A stretch of DNA of 64,000 nucleotides from Thermodesulfovibrio sp. (GCA_013824615.1 PNOC01000012.1:1-64000), one strand, 5' to 3'; positions 9,618 to 18,414 are shown, counted from the stretch's first letter. Notes: generated by a model from the letters alone, not told the origin. A program made the numbers and translations.

Positions 9618-9749
9618 ATGATGTCAAGAGCCCTTATCCTTATCGTTGCTTTATTCCTTATGATCGGTTTCGGCGTATACACCGGCAAGTCTCTCGTAAC
9701 CTTCCAGACCAACCACATTCAGTCTATCGAAAAGGCCCTCGCGCAGTAA
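9618..9749 (+). CDS. Small membrane protein, 43 residues
   Basis: An ATG-ATG start follows AGGAGG by seven bases. The product has one hydrophobic segment (ALILIVALFLMIGFGVY) and a short polar tail ending IQSIEKALAQ. The tail resembles that of the small gene at 16409, which suggests the two are paralogs. Function is unknown. Confidence 0.6.
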   Translation: MMSRALILIVALFLMIGFGVYTGKSLVTFQTNHIQSIEKALAQ

Positions 9750-10066
9750 TTCTATTTGACCTTCCCGGCGTCCTGTTCTTACCAAGGTCCTGCATTGCGA
9801 TAGTTCCCCGTCTCCAATCCGCTGTCCATCTTTACGTCCGCTCCCCTGCTGATCCTATTTGACTGTTTTCCTTGTTTCCCTCGCCGCAGTATCTTTTGAT
9901 CCACTTCGTAATATATTTACAAACCCAGTGACATAGCTCATGCTCTTCTGGGTAAATCTACTTTAAGGAGAATCTTACGATGCTTTCTTCAACTTCGCAC
10001 CCATCACCTTTCTCGTCCGGTACCGGTTTCTTTTGTTCGACATTAACTTTATTTCAGGAGGCTTTT
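9750..10066. other. Leader region before the CsgG-like gene
   Basis: No separate gene is supported. A second in-frame ATG at 9980 has its own AAGGAG site and would add 29 residues in front of the signal peptide of the next gene. The upstream part shows nothing recognisable. Confidence 0.4.
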
Positions 10067-10939
10067 ATGAGGTTGGTACTTTTTCTGCTTTTGAGTGTCT
10101 GTTTTGTAGCCCCTGCATTTTCTGAGGAAACTGTTATCAAAGAACGTCAGTATTCCGTCCAGCTGTGCTCCTCACCCACCGCTTCGGTTATTGTGGGCTC
10201 GGTTGTCTGTAAGGCCAATGCATGTCGTACTGACCGCGACCTGACCCCCCAGAGCGGATTGCTTCAGCGCATTCTGTCACTATCTGGTCAGCCCCAGGTT
10301 ACAGGAATATCTGATGGCATGGGTGATATGCTTCTGACAACTCTCAAGAAGACCGGCTGTGTCGATCTCCTCGAACGTGAAGGTCTTGAGCAATTAAGAC
10401 AGGAGATGGAACTGGCCGGCATCGCCTTTAAACCCCCGACTGCTGATTACATGATCATGGGGTCCGTCAACAGTATCAAAGTTGAATCGTCCGACACTAA
10501 TATTGGCGGAGGTTATATCCCGGTTATAGGATCTCTTGATATCAAAAAGACGAATATCACGCTTGCCTTTGACATCCGTCTCGTTCAGGTTTCCACCGGG
10601 AAGATACTCTTCACGAACACGTATGAGGGCAGTAACAAGAAATCCGGCTTTGGCATTGGAGGAGCAACCAGCTTTGGCAACGTAGCCTTTGGTGGTGCAT
10701 ACAGCAGTCTTAAGGGCACCCCTGTTGAGGAAGTAGCACGTGACATTATTATTCGTGTGACCGCTGATCTTATCTCTCAGATCCAGAAAGATAAGTCCGC
10801 TGCCTTAACCGTCCCTTCACAGCCTCAGGTAATTTCCGGACCCGATACAAAGCCCGTTGCCATTATTAACCAGAATGCCCCAGCTGATTCAACAGCCATT
10901 GGGACTACAACCGCTCTTCAAAAAGGAGACAGCAAATGA
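10067..10939 (+). CDS. CsgG/curli-assembly-like secreted protein
   Basis: A signal peptide (MRLVLFLLLSVCFVAPAFS) precedes a domain with the CsgG-family signature around GMGDMLLTTLKKTGCVDLLEREGLEQL. CsgG proteins form outer-membrane secretion pores for curli, and many homologs have other envelope roles. No lipobox cysteine follows the signal peptide, unlike true CsgG, so the protein is probably periplasmic. The ATG at 10067 is chosen for its AGGAGG site and the signal peptide; an upstream ATG at 9980 is possible. It overlaps the next gene by four bases. No curli subunit gene is nearby. Confidence 0.7.
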   Translation: MRLVLFLLLSVCFVAPAFSEETVIKERQYSVQLCSSPTASVIVGSVVCKANACRTDRDLTPQSGLLQRILSLSGQPQVTGISDGMGDMLLTTLKKTGCVDLLEREGLEQLRQEMELAGIAFKPPTADYMIMGSVNSIKVESSDTNIGGGYIPVIGSLDIKKTNITLAFDIRLVQVSTGKILFTNTYEGSNKKSGFGIGGATSFGNVAFGGAYSSLKGTPVEEVARDIIIRVTADLISQIQKDKSAALTVPSQPQVISGPDTKPVAIINQNAPADSTAIGTTTALQKGDSK

Positions 10940-11214
10940 AAAAGATCATCAATAGCATACTTAAGCTCACTCTTATCGTTTTATTGTGTGGCAATATGGG
11001 ATGTGCCTTGGCAGCAGGAGCAGCTATTGCCAGCGGTGTCGGTGCTCTTGCAAGTGGTTTTGGTGTGGGCAAGGGCTATGATTCAGATGCGGGCGGTATT
11101 AAAGTTAAGGATCAGGCTGAATCTCAGAAGATGGTTGAGCAGATGAGAGAAGAACGTAAGCGTGAGTATGAAGCTTCTCAGGCTTCTTCTTCTGTAAAAT
11201 CCGCTGAGCCCTGA
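10936..11214 (+). CDS. Small exported Gly/Ala-rich protein, putative lipoprotein
   Basis: The 92-residue product starts inside the stop of the CsgG-like gene (ATGA overlap), implying translational coupling. It has a signal peptide ending near GNMGCALA; the cysteine sits in an atypical lipobox. A Gly/Ala-rich stretch (AAGAAIASGVGALASGFGVG) and a charged C-terminal helix follow. It is probably the partner of the CsgG-like protein. Exact function is unknown. Confidence 0.65.
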   Translation: MKKIINSILKLTLIVLLCGNMGCALAAGAAIASGVGALASGFGVGKGYDSDAGGIKVKDQAESQKMVEQMREERKREYEASQASSSVKSAEP

Positions 11215-11289
11215 GTGTCCTTATGGATACTCCAATGTCCATGACTTCTCGTAGGTGCCGGCGGATAGAAGTTGACGAGGGACTACTCT

Positions 11290-13092
11290 ATGGCTAAGAA
11301 GCTCCCTGAGATAGACCCCTTCGGCTTCCTTCCTAACAGTTATGAGGATCGTCGTCGCCACGTCCCCATATCTGAGTTTTCCGAGGGTACAAAGATACTT
11401 TTCAAAGGTCGGCCTATCAAGATCGAAGAAAGGGACCTGCCCAACAATCAAAGGGTCTTGCTCATTACCATGTCCGGCGATGGCGGCAGTTTCATTCTGA
11501 AGTATCTCCATTACTCTCCGTATCACATCGAAAAGTACAGGCGTTCAGGAACTATAAGTCTATGGGGTGCACCGCGGAGAGAACGCAACTACTGGATTTT
11601 CTATCAGCCTTCCATCCCAGATGAGACAGGCGGCGTCTATCCGATATACCCGGCCTTAAAAGGAATCGGGATGAAGACGCTGCGGGATCATGTCTGGGAT
11701 ACCACAAAACGGCTAATCCCGTCTTTGGAAGATGAAATCCCTGCCTCTATTCTCAGCCAAAGGAACCTTCCGTCTATCGCCGATGCACTGCACGCTATCC
11801 ACCGGCCTTCTGAGATACCCGGCAAATTCCCTTTCCTCAGACTCGCCTATCGGGAAATTTACTCTCTCAAGCAGAATCTCATTTCCGAGGAGAAACCCCC
11901 TGCACCTATTATTGACATCGATGTCCGGCCTTTTATCGACAAGCTGCCCTTTAAGCTGACCGCCGATCAGACAACAGCCATATATGACATTTGCAACGAT
12001 ATGGCATCTGACAACCCCATGCGACGGATCGTTATAGGGGATGTTTCATCCGGTAAGACCGTTGTCAGCCAGGGCGCCATCTATGCATGTATCGAAGCAG
12101 GCTATAAAGCAATTGTCCTTGCTCCTTCTACTGTGTTGGCCGAACAGCACTTTGACAAGTTTAGCGCCATCTTCGGCAAGGATAAGGTTGGCCTATGCAC
12201 CGGTAAGACCAAAACGACTGTTGCCGCTATCACGATTGGAACTCACGCGCTCCTCAGCAGAACGATCAAAGACGTTGGTCTGGTGGTTATTGATGAACAA
12301 CACCGCTTTGGAGTTGCCCAACGTGAGAAGCTGGTTCAGGGTGTTCATTCTCTTCAGCTCAGCGCCACGCCCATCCCCAGGACGGTCAATCTCATCTACC
12401 AAGGAGCAATAGGCGTTTCTACCCTGTCTACCATCCCTTACAGACGTGATGTTGTCACCCAGGTCCTCCCGAAAGGTCATTCTTCCCATATCGTCTCACA
12501 CATGAAGGAGATAATAGCAGCCGGCGGTAAAGCCCTCGTCATATACCCCTTTGTGGATGGAGAGAAGGGTGATTACAGGTCTGTCGAATCAACAAGGGAT
12601 TTCTGGGACCAGGCGTTTCCCAATAAGACCCTGTTTGTCCACGGCAAAAGCGAGCACAAAGAAGCGATTGTTGCTGAGTTCAGGACGTCACAGCATAAGC
12701 AGTTACTGATTGCCACGTCTCTTATCGAAACCGGTATCGATGTGCCTGAGGCTTCGATCATGGTTGTATCTGCCTCAGAACGTTTTGGCCTTGCACAACT
12801 TCATCAGCTGCGAGGTCGTATTGGCAGACGCGGTAACAAGTCATTTTGTTATTTTCTGTACAAGCTTCCTGAATCCGAGCAGCGTCTTAAAATCCTTGAG
12901 ACTGTGCAGAACGGATTTGAGCTGGCGGAAAGCGACAGTGATGCGAGAGGTTGGGGTGATGCACTGGGGAAGGCACAAAGTGGACGTTTGTTTAAGCTTC
13001 CCAACATGTCCATTTATAAGAAAGTCGCAAAATGGGTGAACGAAGATACCTTGCCCCCATCACAATGGCATTCCGATAGCAACCCCTCTTAA
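11290..13092 (+). CDS. RecG-like superfamily 2 DNA helicase
   Basis: About 600 residues. The N-terminal wedge-like domain (about 1-190, including LRDHVWDTTKRL) is followed by helicase lobes with GDVSSGKTVV (Walker A, near 250), DEQHRFGVAQREKL (motif II), SATPIPRT (motif III), and QLHQLRGRIGRRG (motif VI). RecG remodels stalled forks and Holliday junctions. It is shorter than E. coli RecG (693). ATG at 11290 is preferred over a TTG at 11272 because GACGAGG lies ten bases upstream. A second, wedge-only relative is encoded at 43145. Confidence 0.9.
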   Translation: MAKKLPEIDPFGFLPNSYEDRRRHVPISEFSEGTKILFKGRPIKIEERDLPNNQRVLLITMSGDGGSFILKYLHYSPYHIEKYRRSGTISLWGAPRRERNYWIFYQPSIPDETGGVYPIYPALKGIGMKTLRDHVWDTTKRLIPSLEDEIPASILSQRNLPSIADALHAIHRPSEIPGKFPFLRLAYREIYSLKQNLISEEKPPAPIIDIDVRPFIDKLPFKLTADQTTAIYDICNDMASDNPMRRIVIGDVSSGKTVVSQGAIYACIEAGYKAIVLAPSTVLAEQHFDKFSAIFGKDKVGLCTGKTKTTVAAITIGTHALLSRTIKDVGLVVIDEQHRFGVAQREKLVQGVHSLQLSATPIPRTVNLIYQGAIGVSTLSTIPYRRDVVTQVLPKGHSSHIVSHMKEIIAAGGKALVIYPFVDGEKGDYRSVESTRDFWDQAFPNKTLFVHGKSEHKEAIVAEFRTSQHKQLLIATSLIETGIDVPEASIMVVSASERFGLAQLHQLRGRIGRRGNKSFCYFLYKLPESEQRLKILETVQNGFELAESDSDARGWGDALGKAQSGRLFKLPNMSIYKKVAKWVNEDTLPPSQWHSDSNPS

Positions 13093-13119
13093 GTAGATTT
13101 ACCCGGATTTAATTAGAAG

Positions 13120-13171
13120 CCCGCCCTCCCGGTTCAGAAGGTTTCCCTTTCAATCCTGGGAGGGCTGCGGG
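13120..13171. terminator. Hairpin between convergent genes, probable bidirectional terminator
   Basis: GCCCTCCC (13123-13130) pairs perfectly with GGGAGGGC (13158-13165), and CCC/GGG extends the stem past a bulge. It lies between the stop of the RecG-like gene and the end of the opposing lipoprotein gene. The U tract is weak on both strands. Confidence 0.6.
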
Positions 13172-13184
13172 TTGCAGAAGAGGT

Positions 13185-14531
13185 TTATTGCAGCAGAAGT
13201 CCGAAGATGTCCGCCGAGTAGAAGCCTGTAGCATCTCCTGTGGACCTGACAGCCGATTGCGACCATGAAACGAATATCTGATTGTTTGACCCCATCACTG
13301 CTGCAGGAACAGCCTGATTCCCCGGCATGTTGTTTATCAGGGTGCAACTGCTATCGGCTCCGCTGACATTGATCTTCCGCATAAACAGCCCGCTATCCAG
13401 AGGAGTACCGGTTCTTGAATCCGACCATATCACAACGAATGCATCATCTCCCGGGCGATATGCGATAGCACCGTTGCCAGCCGCACCGTTTAGCCCCGTC
13501 TTTATGTCTGCATTGTGATCCCACCGAAAGTCTGATACCACCATTGTACTGCCCATAACACCATCCGGACTGACAAACCTTCCGGTCAGATCGATACTCA
13601 CGAGCCCCTGAGCAGAATCCGAGTCGTCCCACGTGACCAGATACCTTCCACCCCCGTATGCCACAGTCGGAGAGGTTTTTGAGGCCGCTTTGCCTGCCGG
13701 TTGTTCTGACAGTTGAAGCTCCGGTCCCAGTGCGCCATCCGAGAGGGAGACGAACCGGCCGTAGATGTGAGATCCGTCGCTTCTTATGATGTTCTTTATC
13801 ATATTGTAGGTCACCAAGCATCGATCAGGACCGCAATCAAATGTCGGCGACATTGGTATCACCTGCACGCCGTCTACCGTATCGCCTGTCACCGTTGTGC
13901 TCCTCGACACTACAAAGTTCTCGTCTGTTACTGCCAGCTTCAATACCTTCGACCCAATGGTCTGGACGTTTTCCACCCATGTGTCCCTAAACAGTATCGC
14001 GTAGCCGTTGCCTGCCACTTTAATGCTTGCTTCCTCTGCATACTGCTGCGAGATTCCGAGAGAACCTGCCGATATCACACTGCCTGTCGTATCCACAAAC
14101 GCTCCCATCACATCAGAGTGTCCGAGGTCCAGCCCGTTATAAGATGTCCAGACCACGGCGAATTTGCTGCGGATTGGATCGTATATTACCTTGGGATTCA
14201 TATCTCTCCCGGGCCTCTTGAAGATTGGAAACTCTTTTATGACCTGGAGACTCTGATCGACTATCGCACCCCAGATATCCTCTCCCGAGAGACCGTCGGT
14301 ATTGTCCCTGTCGTCCATCCATACCAGCATGTAGACTCCGCCACCGAAAGCCGCACTCTGTAATCCCTGATTCCATTTGTTGTTGGTCAGCTGTGTCTCC
14401 TGCTGGACCTTGACGGAATAGGGTGGAGCTATCGGAGGAGGTGCCCCTGAATCAACTGCACTTCCTGAGCCACCGCACCCAGACAGAATTAAAGACGTAT
14501 AAAGAAGAACTGCAGCAACTACTTTTTTCAT
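13185..14531 (-). CDS. Outer-surface or periplasmic lipoprotein, beta-propeller-like
   Basis: The start at 14531 gives a lipoprotein signal peptide with the LSGC lipobox and GGAGG upstream. The mature part of about 430 residues has several repeats of the type GGGxYLVxWxD (for example GGGVYMLVWMDDRD and GGGRYLVTWDDSD), suggesting a beta-propeller of short sheets. Function is unknown; similar proteins are surface-exposed. It is transcribed against its neighbours and ends facing the RecG-like gene across a hairpin. Confidence 0.7.
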   Translation of the reverse strand: MKKVVAAVLLYTSLILSGCGGSGSAVDSGAPPPIAPPYSVKVQQETQLTNNKWNQGLQSAAFGGGVYMLVWMDDRDNTDGLSGEDIWGAIVDQSLQVIKEFPIFKRPGRDMNPKVIYDPIRSKFAVVWTSYNGLDLGHSDVMGAFVDTTGSVISAGSLGISQQYAEEASIKVAGNGYAILFRDTWVENVQTIGSKVLKLAVTDENFVVSRSTTVTGDTVDGVQVIPMSPTFDCGPDRCLVTYNMIKNIIRSDGSHIYGRFVSLSDGALGPELQLSEQPAGKAASKTSPTVAYGGGRYLVTWDDSDSAQGLVSIDLTGRFVSPDGVMGSTMVVSDFRWDHNADIKTGLNGAAGNGAIAYRPGDDAFVVIWSDSRTGTPLDSGLFMRKINVSGADSSCTLINNMPGNQAVPAAVMGSNNQIFVSWSQSAVRSTGDATGFYSADIFGLLLQ

Positions 14532-14631
14532 CAGATATCTCCTCCGTTTGAATAGTTTATCTTCATAGTGCCCTGCTACGTATATTACCCCCAGCCATTG
14601 TAGCACTATCCGAATCCCCGCTCATCACACT

Positions 14632-14907
14632 TCACATACATATCGACAATATCGCCTTCACAGTTCCGAATCCCACCCATGCCGCTCCTGTTGCCAACGT
14701 CACTTCGATGTAAGGGCCGATCTCCGCCCATGTGAGAACCGTATCGCCCCGGTCTGTCTTTAGTTCCCCCTCCACAATTTTGCGGTCCGTTACGTTGCGC
14801 GGGTGATAGTAATGGAACCTGCTTCCGGGATTCGTTCTGCAGTTGAGGCTGTTCATATGAAAAACCATGTACCCGAACATCCAGGAGCCTATTACCGCTG
14901 TAATCAT
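14632..14907 (-). CDS. Hypothetical small protein with hydrophobic ends
   Basis: The 91-residue product has a clear GAGGAGG site before its ATG. Hydrophobic stretches occur at both termini (ITAVIGSWMFGYMVF and TLATGAAWVGFGTVKAIL) around a polar middle. No family is recognised. It lies directly upstream of the lipoprotein gene on the same strand and may share its transcript. Confidence 0.55.
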   Translation of the reverse strand: MITAVIGSWMFGYMVFHMNSLNCRTNPGSRFHYYHPRNVTDRKIVEGELKTDRGDTVLTWAEIGPYIEVTLATGAAWVGFGTVKAILSICM

Positions 14908-15084
14908 CTCGTCCTCCTCTCAATTTTCAATGAATCTTAATGAGTAATAGAAAGTTGGCCCCCAGTTGTCAATAGTTTTTTCAGAACTCGAATGATTTAT
15001 TCCGCTTTTTAGCCGTCCACGTGTCCGGAAAAGTATCCCTTGGAGAAATAACCGGCCGTCTTTTGTTCCACAGGAGGTTGTACC

Positions 15085-15477
15085 ATGTTACCCGTTTCAA
15101 AACGCATCAGCCAGATTCTTACTATCACAGAAGGTGATTCAACAGCCGAGAAACTCATAACGGAAGTCAGAAACTGCATCGTTCATTACCATGAGACCGT
15201 CACCAACATGGACAGGACTCTCCAGAGACAGCGCTTTCGTCTCGATGGGGAAGAACTCAGAGAGGTCACCCAGCGTCTGGACACACTCAGGCACTGTGCT
15301 CACGAACGCCTTCTGGACTCGGTTGTGATCGCAAATAGGTATCTCTTCCGGATATACGGAAAAGAGATTCCCAAGGGTGGCGTATATACCGATTCACCTC
15401 TGCACCTGGTTGGGAAACCTGACAGGTACGCTATCGGCAACTGGGCAATGCATTCTGCTGTCGCCCTCCAGTGCTGA
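15085..15477 (+). CDS. Hypothetical protein, first of two tandem paralogs
   Basis: The 130-residue helical protein has an ACAGGAGG site before ATG. It shares RLDxxRxxAHxxLLDSVxxxNRYLF and a later GGxYxxxP motif with the gene that follows, so the pair arose by duplication. The D-x-x-R-x-x-A-H and N-R pattern recalls the DUF3232 family, from memory only. No signal peptide or membrane segment is seen. Function is unknown. Confidence 0.65.
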   Translation: MLPVSKRISQILTITEGDSTAEKLITEVRNCIVHYHETVTNMDRTLQRQRFRLDGEELREVTQRLDTLRHCAHERLLDSVVIANRYLFRIYGKEIPKGGVYTDSPLHLVGKPDRYAIGNWAMHSAVALQC

Positions 15478-15569
15478 ACTGCTGAACCGGCCGTGCCTCT
15501 TTATCGGAATGGTCATCATCCGGTATATCTGACTTTCTTCTGTGCTAAACTACCGCGAAAGGAGACTCT

Positions 15570-15974
15570 ATGACTGCATTTTCCCGTATTCAGAAGATTT
15601 TGATAAAGGTCAAGGACGACCCGCAGGCAACCAAACTCATAGAGGGTGTCTTTTCGGCAGCTCTGCGTTATGTCACTGAAGTCTACACACAGAGCACTAC
15701 TCTGGCGCTCAAACGGACTACTTCAGATGCTACAGAGATTGGTCCCCTGGCAACTCGGCTCGATCAAAACCGCACGATTGCTCATAACGCGCTGATCGAC
15801 TCGATAAAGATCTGCAATCGCTACTTATTTACCAAATTCGGGCCTGAAGTTATTCCCGTCGGTGGTATCTACTCCTCTGACCCTACTCATTTCACCAGTA
15901 ATGCCTACCGATCCCATATCGGTGATTGGGCTGGGAGTCTGGTAGAAGAGGTTTTCTCTAACAGAGTCCGCTGA
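15570..15974 (+). CDS. Hypothetical protein, second of two tandem paralogs
   Basis: The 134-residue product is a diverged copy of the preceding gene and keeps RLDQNRTIAHNALIDSI, the NRYLF motif and VGGIYSSDP. It starts 92 bases after the first copy with GAAAGGAG upstream. Both copies appear intact, which argues for retained but separate roles. Function is unknown. Confidence 0.65.
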   Translation: MTAFSRIQKILIKVKDDPQATKLIEGVFSAALRYVTEVYTQSTTLALKRTTSDATEIGPLATRLDQNRTIAHNALIDSIKICNRYLFTKFGPEVIPVGGIYSSDPTHFTSNAYRSHIGDWAGSLVEEVFSNRVR

Positions 15975-16049
15975 TTATCGGTTTCTTGTTGTAAAGCACC
16001 AGCAGCATCCCCGTAGTAGATCCATTCATTCACCGTCACCGGAGTCAGA

Positions 16050-16112
16050 GCGACTTACTCCGGTTAAGGTTCCCCTTCGGTTCTAAACTCCGATTAAAAG
16101 TGATGTAGTCGC
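16050..16112 (+). ncRNA. Structured RNA element, copy A
   Basis: Outer stem GCGACT (16050-16055) with AGTCGC (16107-16112) encloses a short hairpin and a second hairpin, TCGG-loop-CCGA, whose nine-base loop is TTCTAAACT (16081-16089). The 3' strand carries AAAAGTGATGT. Related copies at 16795, 19752 and 20741 keep the pairing with compensatory changes. It lies next to the end of a minus-strand gene, with no clear gene immediately downstream on the plus strand. Confidence 0.55.
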
Positions 16113-16114
16113 GT

Positions 16115-16342
16115 TTATCTTGTAGGTTCTGATGAAGCGGCAGCCGATCCAAGGCCCGTCCGCCGAAGCAAGTAGTACAGTCGTGGCAGTTTTACCTCAG
16201 AGGCATATTTCCCGACCCCGTAGTCGATACAGACCCAGGAGACTCTCCAAACGACGATCGCCAGTACTGCTGAAGTCAGTACCTGCGGCCATACCGTGAA
16301 GATGATCGTCAGGAAAGCAATTCTCAGTATTCGTTCACTCAT
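16115..16342 (-). CDS. Small membrane protein, hypothetical
   Basis: The 75-residue product is dominated by hydrophobic segments (ILRIAFLTIIFTVW and VLTSAVLAIVVWRVSWV), consistent with one or two membrane spans and a basic C-terminal tail. ACAGAGG lies just before the ATG. It is antisense to its neighbours and its stop abuts RNA copy A. No family is recognised. Confidence 0.45.
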   Translation of the reverse strand: MSERILRIAFLTIIFTVWPQVLTSAVLAIVVWRVSWVCIDYGVGKYASEVKLPRLYYLLRRTGLGSAAASSEPTR

Positions 16343-16408
16343 GCCTCTGTTTTAAAGAAACCCGGCATCCTTGTCAACCCAATTCTACATTCAAAAGGAG
16401 ATATTGTT

Positions 16409-16549
16409 ATGAAATCACTTATTATCGCCGTCGCTATCGTCGTTACCGTTGCCGCAACCGCCGCCGCCGCTTTTAAAGGATACCAGACTGTCCTGAGCAT
16501 CTAGTCTATCCAGGCCGAGAGTTTTGAAAAGGCCCTTTCCTCGAAGTAA
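16409..16549 (+). pseudogene. Small membrane protein with an in-frame TAG
   Basis: ATG with AAAGGAG upstream opens a frame of 31 residues (hydrophobic, Ala-rich), then TAG at 16502-16504, then 14 more codons to TAA. The part after TAG (SIQAESFEKALSSK) resembles the C-terminus of the 9618 protein (IQSIEKALAQ), so the ancestral protein read through this point. Either it is a recent nonsense mutation or the amber codon is suppressed. TAG ends many other genes here, so genome-wide reassignment is unlikely. Confidence 0.5.
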
Positions 16550-16606
16550 TCCCGGAGGGCGCTTAATAACATCATATTTCGGGAAGCATATGAAAGGAGC
16601 TCAGTC

Positions 16607-16753
16607 ATGTCCAGAGGTACTCACGTTCATCACACAACCTTCGGCGACGGCACCATTGTAATGCTCATGGGACACTTCGCCCTGGTCGAATTTCCCGCCA
16701 TTTATTTCGAAAGCACCCGCACCGTTAGTCTCGATACCCTTCAGGAGTGCTGA
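16607..16753 (+). CDS. Small Tudor-like domain protein, 48 residues
   Basis: A strong AAAGGAGC site precedes the ATG. The sequence begins GTHVHHTTFGDGTIV and goes on to ALVEFP and VSLDTL. This resembles the isolated C-terminal Tudor-like module of UvrD/PcrA helicases (G-x-x-V-x-H-x-x-F-G-x-G-x-V). In helicases that module binds RNA polymerase, but no function is shown for free-standing copies. Confidence 0.55.
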   Translation: MSRGTHVHHTTFGDGTIVMLMGHFALVEFPAIYFESTRTVSLDTLQEC

Positions 16754-16794
16754 TTCATCTTTCTTCCTTCGCCTTAGCTTAGCAACAGGGGCTG

Positions 16795-16860
16795 TCAACT
16801 TACCCTGCTGCACGATATTCCTGCGGTTCTAAACTCCGCCTGACAAAAGTGACGAGTTGA
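16795..16860 (+). ncRNA. Structured RNA element, copy D
   Basis: Outer stem TCAACT (16795-16800) with AGTTGA (16855-16860). Relative to copy A, two pairs are changed with pairing kept. The second hairpin is GCGG-TTCTAAACT-CCGC, with the same nine-base loop. AAAAGTGACG precedes the closing strand. It ends 66 bases before the start of the 16926 gene, a leader position. Confidence 0.6.
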
Positions 16861-16925
16861 TCTGCATCAATGCGGCTGATTCCATCCGCATATCTAACGT
16901 ATCACATGTACAAGGAGGCAGTACC

Positions 16926-17450
16926 ATGCATCTCAAACCTATCTCAAATTATATCGTCCGCGAAGTCATATCCACCAGGATCAAGACCGGTCGCTTTGCC
17001 TTAACTGATGAGGAAGCACTCAGAGCTGTAAAACTCGGTCTCAACACTGGCTCTCCGCTGTACATAAGTGGATATGACTTCACTCTCGCGAAAGATGCTT
17101 CCGGGTATAAGCTGTCCGTCCGTCCCTCAGACCCTGCCCGCAAGCCCAGACGTCATCCCGTACGCCGCGGCACCGTATCTTCCGACGCACCTCAGGCCGC
17201 TCTTCCGAGCATGACCATCTCGCCGTCCATCGCTGATGAGTCCTATGACGCCCACGATACAGAAGATACCACCGCCTTTGAGCCCATCAGGGCCCGGTCG
17301 AGTGTTTTCCAGGACAGGCGCTTTGAGAGGAAGATTGCACGGTCAGCCGGTCGCGATATCCACTCGGGTAACTATTCGTATCGGGGACGCAACGATTTTT
17401 ACAAGCATCATCGCACCAAGTCGATCCGGAAGTTCGTGGCAGCAGCGTAG
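16926..17450 (+). CDS. Hypothetical protein with disordered basic C-terminus
   Basis: The start at 16926 is chosen for its AGGAGG site. The first 70 of 174 residues look folded (LKPISNYIVREVISTRIKTGRFALTDEEALRAVKLGL). The rest is rich in Pro, Ser and Arg and probably flexible. It follows RNA copy D and precedes the acetyltransferase gene by eight bases, so the two are likely co-transcribed. No family is recognised. Confidence 0.6.
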   Translation: MHLKPISNYIVREVISTRIKTGRFALTDEEALRAVKLGLNTGSPLYISGYDFTLAKDASGYKLSVRPSDPARKPRRHPVRRGTVSSDAPQAALPSMTISPSIADESYDAHDTEDTTAFEPIRARSSVFQDRRFERKIARSAGRDIHSGNYSYRGRNDFYKHHRTKSIRKFVAAA

Positions 17451-17458
17451 GAGGAACC

Positions 17459-18004
17459 ATGCCAATATCTAAACCCAAGCCTCCAATCGCTGATTTTTGC
17501 GTAGAACTCATCGGCTCCCATCACCAGCAGAAAGACCTTCGGCTTATAGCCTACGGAGACGATCGCAAGGTAGTCGGCGTCATCTACTACTTGCTTTTCG
17601 AAGGGGATGTCTATATTGACTCTATTGATGTCCTTGCTACTTACAAGCGCCAGAGGATAGGAACACAGCTTATTGGCTATCTGGCGCGTAAATACGGCTA
17701 TGCAAAGATCACATGGGGATATCTGGTGGATGATGTTGCAGAAGCCTTTTACCGGTCTATGCAGCTCCGATACAGTCCCGGATGCAGTGTTCTTTCTGGA
17801 AAGATCGGTAATAAGAGTGACGAGACCCAGCCATCGCTATTTTATATCGGTGACGAGGTCGACGAGTTCTGGCAGGTGTTCAAACGCTTTGAAGAAGATC
17901 CGGAGGACACCGAAGGCGACCTGATAGCAACATTCACAACACGCAGCCTCGCCGAGACCTTTATCCAAATGATGGAAGAACGCTTGATACCTGCTGCGGG
18001 ATAA
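17459..18004 (+). CDS. GNAT-family N-acetyltransferase-like protein
   Basis: The 181-residue protein contains a GNAT core: a VVGVIYYLLFEGDVYIDSIDV strand pair followed by the acetyl-CoA loop YKRQRIGTQLIGYL (the R/Q-x-x-G-x-G/A pattern, ending GT) and later AEAFYRSMQL. Such enzymes acetylate amines using acetyl-CoA. The substrate is not predictable. The C-terminal 60 residues are additional and acidic. It sits 8 bases after the preceding gene. Confidence 0.7.
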   Translation: MPISKPKPPIADFCVELIGSHHQQKDLRLIAYGDDRKVVGVIYYLLFEGDVYIDSIDVLATYKRQRIGTQLIGYLARKYGYAKITWGYLVDDVAEAFYRSMQLRYSPGCSVLSGKIGNKSDETQPSLFYIGDEVDEFWQVFKRFEEDPEDTEGDLIATFTTRSLAETFIQMMEERLIPAAG

Positions 18005-18126
18005 AGGTCCACGTTGATTCCACGTTTCCGACTGTTTTATCTATGTCCCTCTCTAACTATCACGAACCGTGTATCACCTCAGCCCATCAGGGATTGAGAT
18101 ATTTTATTTTTAAAAGGAGAAATACC

Positions 18127-18414
18127 ATGAACACAGCTACTTTTAACGAATCCGTTGTCTCACACGTCAGGACCCACAGTCTCGAAGCAACCGCTGCCCA
18201 CTTTGACATCTCCCGTGGCCTCCTACATAACGTTCTCTGCTCCGCATCAGCCGCCCCGAGACACGCAGCAGTCCTTTCGGATGTCCTGATCGATGTAAAG
18301 CGGTCCACGAAGCGCACCGGGAGGGGTTCTCACTTGAATGCGTCTTCATACAGGAAGTCCCCTTCCGTCCAGGGCCCGACTCCGACTACCCGCAGAAAAG
18401 TTCTCCCCTGCTGA
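18127..18414 (+). CDS. Hypothetical small protein with HTH-like segment
   Basis: AAAAGGAG lies ahead of the ATG. Of 95 residues, LEATAAHFDISRGLLHNVL looks like a short helix-turn-helix. The C-terminus is basic and Ser/Pro-rich. It may bind nucleic acid, but this is inference only. Confidence 0.5.
   Translation: MNTATFNESVVSHVRTHSLEATAAHFDISRGLLHNVLCSASAAPRHAAVLSDVLIDVKRSTKRTGRGSHLNASSYRKSPSVQGPTPTTRRKVLPC

Noticed and set aside
9950-13104. GGGTAAATCTACTT at 9950-9963 and its reverse complement at 13091-13104 flank the CsgG-RecG genes like transposon ends
   Set aside because: A 14-base inverted match is expected several times by chance in 64 kb, and no transposase or target duplication is seen.
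16050-16112. RNA copy A resembling a tRNA (GGTTCTAAACTCC like a T-arm)
   Set aside because: The loop has nine bases in place of seven, 24 bases separate it from the closing stem, and there is no anticodon arm or CCA-type end.
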